From: an uncultured Polaribacter sp.
Lineage (GTDB): Bacteria > Bacteroidota > Bacteroidia > Flavobacteriales > Flavobacteriaceae
Assembly (NCBI RefSeq): GCF_947503855.1
Contig: NZ_CANNFF010000004.1
Coordinates: 124,001 to 188,000 of the forward strand
DNA length: 64,000 nucleotides
Reading direction: 5' to 3'
Both the position numbers and the translations under genes were made by a program. Below, piece by piece: positions 30,001-39,000 of this stretch (position 1 is the stretch's first letter; the number at the start of each line of letters is the position of its first letter). A model generated the notes under the pieces. The model worked only from the letters and a program-made list of their open reading frames with translations. It was not told where the DNA came from and did no database searches.

Positions 30001-33000
30001 CACCCTAAATTCTACTCCTAGAGGTGCAATATCTTTAGGAACAACTGTAGTGGGTAGAAAAAATAGTGGTATTTCATTTATTTCAGGGGGTGGAGATATC
30101 TCTCTAAAAGGACAACATACTTCTACATCTGGTGGAGACTCAGCAGGTATTTCTGCTTTTGAAGGTTTTACTTTAGATGCTGGTAAGACGGGTAATATCA
30201 CTTTAGTCGGTGATGTTAGTGGTTCAAGCGCTATATATTCTGACGGCATGAATCTTGGAAATTTTGCAACTACCGCAGGTGGTACAGCTTCATATATTAA
30301 AACAGTAAATGGAAATATAACATTAACAGGAACTTCAGGAAGTGGCTCAACTCAAAGTAGAGGAGTATTACTGGCTGGTGGTGGTGCTGGAATTTTTGTA
30401 CAAAGTACAGGAACAGGAGATATAAATATAACCGGAACTTCCGGAGGAGGTGCAGGCACACCCTATAACACACTGTTTATTGGTGCCAATATTTTAGCTA
30501 ATAGTGGAGATATTAATTTACTGAGTGGAAGTGCTGGAGGAACAATATATAGTTCAAGTTTTGCTTCAACCATAGGTTATAAATCATCAAGTGATATTAC
30601 AACTTCAAGTACTGATATAACGTTAACTGCAGATAAATTTGATCTAACATCTGGTATAGCTTTTAATACTTCAGGTACGTTCACAATAAAGCCAACAAGC
30701 GGAAACTCGTTTGAAAGTACATTTGATACCTCAAATTTAACTTATTCAAGTGACGTTTCAGGGCTTACTATAGGACATAGCTCAAACACAGGTAACATTA
30801 CAGTTGGAAGTGCCACAGAGATTGCTGGACCAATTTCTATTTACGGAGGAGACATTACAGTAAGCGCCAATATCTCAAGTACGCTTTCAGGGGCAGATGT
30901 GCTGTTAAAAGCTAGTGAAGATATTAGTTTAGCTATAAATAAATCTATAAGCACAAATGCCGGTAATCTTTTATTATGGTCTAATTCAGATGGATCCACA
31001 GACAATGGTTCTATACTACTTAGGGATGGATCTTTTGTTAATACCAATGGAGGTCATTTATGGATGGGAGGGGGAAGTGGTTCAACTACGTGGAATGGTG
31101 AAACTGTTGGAAACGGATTTGCTGTATCAGGAACTACTATTGATCCATCTACTGGGAGTGATACAAAAGCAGGCGTGTATTTAGAAAATTTTGAGGCCAA
31201 TACCAGTGGAGGAGATATTTCTATTTTCTCAAAAACATATGATACATATGCTTTTGTTACCCATCAAGATGTTATCTTAGACAGTGGTTCTGGTAAAATT
31301 TCACTAGAAGGCATTGCTGAAATTGGTGGAGTTAGAGGAGGAGTTACAGGCATCCATGATGATTCTGCAGTTTTTACATTGTCTTCTTCTAATTCTTCAA
31401 CCAGTGCCATTGAAATTGTTTTTAACTCAGAATCGGGAAGTAGTCACGGTGCTACATTGCAAGGAGAAAATAACTTTATAGCAACTAATGGAGGTATTTC
31501 TTTCACTTCTCTCGGAGATACTGATTCGAGTGATTATGGTTTGAGATTAGGTTACTCAACTTCAGATAAAGGAATTTTAAATTTTCTTTCTTCGACTGGG
31601 ACAATCACAATAGATTTAGGTGCCAATGGCTACAAATTAGAAAGTAATAGCAATTCATCCATTCATTTTGGCGCAAAGTCTGGCACTGATATTACAAGCT
31701 CTTCAAGTAATGTGGTCTTTAATTCCGATAGATTCACCATAGGAAGTAACCCAAGTACAAATGCATTAAATTTCAATACAACAGGAGAGATTCTAATAGC
31801 GCCAAGCAGTTCAAGCTTCAGAGAGGAGTTAGAGTTAGATGATCAATGGAATTTAAGTTCTTACGCTACTAGTTTAACAATCGGAAAAGATACGAACACC
31901 TCTAATATCTCTATTGGTTCTGCTATGACTATTGCAGGCCCTGTAACTCTATATGGAGGAACTGTAGCAGTAAACGCACCACTTACAGCTACAAATAGTA
32001 CAATATCCATAACTTCATCCACTTCCATTATTGATGGAGCCTCAGGTTATTTAATCGCCGATGGGCTTGCACTCAATGGAGCTGGGACAGTAACATTAGA
32101 CCATACAAGCAATGATATCAATACCATTGCTGCTGGATCAAGTAGTTCTCCTATTGGCGCTTTGAGTTATACGGATGCAGATGATTTAACTATTGGGTCG
32201 GTAAATCCAACCGGTATTCATTCTTCGGGAGAAATTGAACTTTCAACGCTATCAGGTGATCTAGAAGTGACAGAGCCGATTGTTTCTACGCAAGCAACAG
32301 GTGATGCAATACAACTATATGCAGATAAAGACGCTACGTCAGGTAATGAAGGTGATGGGAATATTACAATCACAAATAACGGTTTAATTACTGTTGAATC
32401 TGGCGCTAGAGCCTTATTATACTCAGGTAAAGAAACAGAGAGTACAGGAGTACAAGCAGCCGTTGGCGGAGAAAGCAATACGCGCACGCAAGTAGATGCA
32501 AATACAGATTTAAGTACACTTGATCCTGTTATAGGGAATACTGGAAAGTATGCTTTGATGCGTGTGGCAAGTACTAACGATAATGCCAATCTTTCGAGTT
32601 TAACAACATCAGCAGGAACGCTAAGTCCTGTATTTAATTCGGAGACGACGGAGTATAGTGTAGTATTGATCGCAGGAACAAGTAGTGTAAATTTCACACC
32701 ATTTACCGACGATACTTCAGCGACGCTAAAGATAAATAATGTGGCACATACTAGTGGCACGGCCTATACAGCCAGTAACTTGATGGATTATCAGCTCTAC
32801 ACGATAGAGGTAACAGCAAGTGATGGTATAGCAAAGAAGACCTATAAGCTGGCAGTGCGCGTTACTCAGGTAACTGTTCCATCGCCTACGGGTGTGTGGC
32901 GTAATTTATTTGCTGGGGAAAATTTTGATCCAAACGACGATCAGCAGGCGACAGCAGATACTGATTTGGTAGGTAATGCGACAGATGCGATGATGCAGGC

Positions 33001-36000
33001 GCAGCAGGGTACCTATAGTTTTTCAGACGGTACCATAGATAAAGTATATTATTTCCGAGTGCGTTTGGGTAATAAGAATGCACCGAAAACAAGTTTTTAT
33101 TATGGGATGGACGTAGACGCTGATTACAAGATAGACTTTGTGATCGAGGCGAACTTAAAGGACCAGACGCCTTATGTGGCCTATCATGCGCATGATCCTA
33201 GTAAGGATGGAAGCGGTCCGTCTGTGACAGCATGGGAGAATGACAGGAATGACACAAATATAGAGCGTGAGCTAGGGGCAAGAGATGCCCGTATTCTGAG
33301 TTATGCAACTGTAGGTGAGTCCTCGACCAATGTAGATGTTGACGGTCCGGTAGGAGGTCAAAATAACGGAGATGATACTTGGCTAGAATTTGCCTTTACA
33401 GAATCGAGCTTTAAGTCATGGACTACGGATTACTGGGGAACCGAATTAACAGGCGGAGATGTATCAGGTCTTGTAGCCTTTACTTCAACTTCTCAGACTG
33501 CCAATGGAGATATTGGTGGGATCAATGATAAGACGGCAGACATGAGTTTGACCTGGCGTGAACTGGGGAACTTCATAGAGTCTAACCTAGATGAGGTAAC
33601 CAGTTATACATTGTTCATTCCAACGGTAGTGAGTCAAACCTCAAATACCCAAACACCAACCGTAACAGGAACTTGGGGCGGTTCAAATGAAGGAGATGAT
33701 ACGTTGGTTGTTACCATTGGTGGCGTAACTTATACGGTAGGTAATGGACTAACCATTAATGGATCTTCATGGTCTGTAGTGGTGACCACATCATTAACAG
33801 AAGGGACTTATGCTATTTCGGCAACTGCTACTAGGACTTCAGATGGGTCAACCAAGACAGATAGTACCACAGATGAACTGGAAATAAAACTAACCACTCC
33901 ATTAACAAGTACAGACATTACAACAGGCACCATAGCAGATTTGGTATACACAGGGCAAGCCCAAACCCCAACGTTAGAGGTCAAAGATGGTACAACAGTA
34001 CTAACTCAAGATAACGATTACACACTAAGTTACTCAGACAATATAAATGTAGGAACAGCTATAGTTACAATTACAGGAACAGGTAATTATAGTGGAACAA
34101 AACAGGTTACTTTTGATATTACCACTAAGTCATTAACCATTACCGGTCTTACAGGAGATGACAAAGTGTATGATAATACAGCTTCATCCACAGCTTCAGG
34201 CACAGCGAGTTTATTAGGGGTTGAAGAAAATGATGATGTAAGTTTAGGAGGAAGTCCAGACTTTACATTTACAAGTTCGAATGTAGGCACAGGCATCACG
34301 ATTAATACCACAGGTTATACAATTTCAGGAGCAGATTCGGGTAACTATACACTTACACAACCTACCTTATCCGCAGACATTACAGCCAAAGAGCTAACCA
34401 TTACTGGTCTTACAGGAGATGACAAAGTGTATGATAACACGACATCAGCCACAGCTTCAGGCACCGCGAGTTTATTAGGGGTTGAAGAAAATGATGATAT
34501 AAGTTTAAGTGGAACTCCAGACTTTACATTTGCAAGTTCGAATGTAGGTACAGGCATCACGATTAATACCACAGGTTATACAATTTCAGGAGCAGATGCA
34601 GGAAACTATACACTTACGCAACCTACCTTATCTGCAGATATTACAGCCAAGGTATTAACCATCACAGCAGACGACAAGAGTAAGGGCTTTGGAGAGGCAG
34701 ATCCAACATTAACGGTAAGTTATACAGGTTTTGTAAATGGCGAAGACCAAGATGATTTATCAGGAACGCTATTGATAAGCAGAGCAACAGGAGAGGCAGC
34801 AAACACCTACGCAATTACCGCTTCAGGTTTAACGGCTACTAACTATGCGATTACCTATGTTGCAGGAACGTTTACCATTGCAAGTAAGTCGATTACGAGT
34901 ACAGCTATTACAACAGCAACCATAGCAGATTTGGTATACACAGGTCAAGCCCAAACCCCAACGCTAGCGGTTAAAGACGGTACAACAGTACTGACTCAAG
35001 CTACCGATTACACGCTAAGTTACTCAGACAATATAAATGTAGGAACAGCCACAGTTACAATTACAGGAACAGGTGATTACAGTGGTACAAAAACAGTAAC
35101 TTTCACTATAACCAAAGCATCACTAACCATCACAGCAGACGACAAGAGTAAGGGCTTTGGAGAGGCAGATCCAACATTAACAGCAAGCTATACAGGTTTT
35201 GTAAATGGCGAAGATCAAGATGATTTATCAGGAACGCTATTGATAAGCAGAGCAACAGGAGAGGCAGCAAACACCTACGCAATTACCGCTTCAGGTTTAA
35301 CGGCTACTAACTATGCGATTACCTATGTAGCAGGAACGTTTACCATTGCAAGTAAGTCGATTACAAGTGTAGATATTACAACAGCAACCATAGCAGATTT
35401 GGTATACACAGGTCAAGCCCAAACCCCAACGCTAGCGGTTAAGGATGGTACAACAGTACTGACTCAAGCTACCGATTACACGCTAAGTTACTCAGACAAT
35501 ATAAATGTAGGAACAGCTACAGTTACAATTACAGGAACAGGTGATTACAGTGGTACAAAAGCAGTAACTTTCACTATAACCAAAGCATCACTTACTATCA
35601 CAGCAGACGATAAGAGTAAGGGCTTTGGAGAGTCAGATCCAACATTAACAGCAAGCTATGCAGGTTTTGTAAGTGGAGAGGATCAAGATGACTTATCAGG
35701 AACGCTATTGATAAGCAGAGCAACAGGAGAGGCAGCAAACATCTACGCAATTACCGCTTCAGGTTTAACGGCTACTAACTATGCGATTACCTATGTTGCA
35801 GGAACGTTTACCATTGCAAGTAAGTCGATTACGAGTGCAGACATTACAACAGCAACCATAGCAGATTTGGTATACACAGGTCAAGCCCAAACCCCAACGC
35901 TAGCGGTTAAAGATGGTACAACAGTACTGACTCAAGCTACCGATTACACGCTAAGTTATGTAGACAATATAAATGTAGGAACAGCCACAGTTACAATTAC

Positions 36001-39000
36001 AGGAACAGGTGATTACAGTGGTACAAAAACAATCATATTTACTATTCTTAAGAAGACATTAACCATTAGTGGTCTTACGGCCGATGATAAGGAATATGAT
36101 GGTACAACGGAAGCTACTTTATCAGGAACAGCTACATTGGTAGGTTTAGCAGTAGGTGATGATGTGGTATTATCGGGTATAGCAGAAGGCACTTTTACAT
36201 CGCCAGATGTATCAACAGATATTACGGTAAACGTAGTTGGCTATGAGATAACAGGTACAGCAAAAGATAATTATAGTTTGCGCCAGCCAACAGGTTTGAG
36301 TGCAGGTATAACACAGCGTACGATTAGTGTTGCACCTTCTACGGGTTTAACAAAGCAGTATGGAGAAGCAGATCCTGAGTTTACTTATATATTCAGTGGA
36401 TCGATAAGCGGACAGACAGCCGCTTTTAGCGGAAGTTTAAGCAGAGATCAAGGAGAGGCTGTTGATCAATACGAGATTACACAAGGTAGTTTAGTTCTTG
36501 CAAACAACGGCAGTTTTAATTCCTCGAACTATGCGATTGAATTGACAGCAAACATTGATTTTGAGATTACAAAAGCACCATTGCTCATCACAGTAAATAA
36601 TGATGCTAAGTTTGTAACCCAGGCTGATGCAGAGGGTTATGCAGGTGTAAGTTATACAGGATTTAAGTTTGGAGAAGATTCGAGCGTCTTAGTTACAGAC
36701 AATCTAAGGATTACAAGGAGTAATGCAGGTGTAGAATCTGCAGGAATTTACCAAGATGTATTACAGGCTAGTGGTCTGAGTTCTTCTAACTATGAGATTC
36801 GTTATGAGTCAGGTAATTATCAAATTGTAGCTGCAGATCAGTTATATGTAAAATTATCTGATTCTGAGATTGTTTATGGAGAGACACCAACCTATAGAGT
36901 AGAGTTATCAGGCTATTATAGTTCAGGCAATACTCAGGTAGTTGATTTAACTTCTAGCACGAGTGTAACAGGGAATAAAATAACGGTAGTAGATGGAGCA
37001 TCAGGAAGCGCAACGTTTTTAATAGTTCCAGAGACACCATTATATAGTACTTCAAATCATCTTTCTGTAGGGACCTATAATTTAGTGTCAGATCAGGCAG
37101 TATTTACAAGTTCTAATTTTAACAACACGCTAATTGAGCAAGGAGTTTTAAAAGTAAATCCTAAAGAATTAGTAGTAAGTTTATCAAGTAGTAAGTCAAA
37201 GATTTATGACGGTAATGCTTTACTACCTTCAATGACTTTTGATTTGAGTACTCCTTTTGTAACAGACAATGTTCTAGCATCGGGTACTGGTGTTTATTCC
37301 AGTGCTAATGTAGGAGATAGAGCTTATACTGTTTCAGGCTTAATGTTGAGTGGCTCAGATGCGAACAATTATTATATTCAAGGCGGAGCAAACGTTCAGA
37401 TTACAGGAACAAACGGTCAGATTAGTAAACAAACTCTTACTGTAACACCAAGAATTGGACAGTCAAAGATATTTGGCACCTCCGACCCTATTTTGACCTA
37501 TGACTATCGTGGTCAAATTAGTGGAGAAACGCCATTATTTAGTGGTTCATTAGGGCGTTTATCAGGAGAATCTCGAGGGTCATACGCAATCCGTCAAGGT
37601 TCACTTTTATTGGAAGATAAAGATGCTTTTTTAGCCTCTAATTATCAATTAGACTTTACAAGTGGGATTGCTTTTACGATCACCAATAAATTACTATCAG
37701 ATCAAGATATTAGTATACTACCCATATCAGATTTAATTTATAATGGTCAGTCACAAGCGCCTAATACAGCGTTAAAAGATGTCGATACAGTTTTAGTTGA
37801 GGGAGAAGATTATGAGGTATCCTATATCAATAATACAGATGTAGGAAAGGCTACAATTACCCTTACAGGATTAGGTAATTATGGAGGAGTTAGAACGGTT
37901 ACTTTTAATATTATACCAAGAGTACTTACTGTTACTCCAGATGCCAATCAAACCAAGATTTATGGAGATGCAGACCCCAGCTTAACATACACTTTTAGAG
38001 GATTAGTAAGTGGAGAAACCCCCGGCTTTACAAATACGATAAGCCGTGCAGTGGGAGAGCATGTAGGTACTTACCAGATCAATCAAGGTAGTCTCTTACT
38101 TATAGACAACGCAGGCTTCAAAGCAGACAACTATCAAATAGACTTGGCTACAGGAGTAGACTTTACCATTACAAAGGCAGCATTAACGATCACGGTTCAT
38201 AATGACAGTAAGTTTGTAACTCAGCAGGATGCAGATGGGTACGCAGGGGTAAACTACAGTGGCTTTAAATTTGGTGAAGATCAAACAGTGTTAAATACTA
38301 CAAATCTGATTATTACCCGAAGCAATGCCAGTGAAGAGGCAGTAGGAGTTTATACAGCTGTGTTAGCAGCTTCAGGAGTGAGCGCACAGAACTACGACAT
38401 TACCTATCAGAAAGGAGATTATACCATAATAGGAGCAGATCAGTTGGTCGTTAAACTTAAAGATAGCGAGGTCGTTTATGGAGCTACACCAGTCTTTGAG
38501 ATTGCTAAAGTTGGGTATTACAATTTAAATAACCAATTAATAGAAGATCTAACATCAAGTACACAGATTAATGGTACAGAGGTAACAGTAACCGATGGTA
38601 CTTCTGGTACGGGAGTTTTTGATATATCAGTAGTATCACCACAGTTGAGTACCTCTGGTTCTTTACAATCTGGAAGTTATCTATTGGAAGCGGGTAATAT
38701 AAGTAAGACCAGTCCTAATTTTAGCAATACAATTATCCTCCAGGGGAACCTAAATATAATTCCAAAAGCATTAATTGCATCAGTAAACAGCAGCAAGACT
38801 AAGGTGTATGATGGCAATGATAAGCTGTTGAATTTAACCCTAACTTTGAATACTCCAATCACTGGAGATGTTGTATTGGCAAGCGCAGCTGGTGCATACG
38901 ATAGTAAAGATGCAGGAACAAGAAATTACACAGTGTCAGGTATCACTCTAAGCGGATCTGATGCAGATAATTATTTTATTCAAGGAGGTGCCAATGCCGC

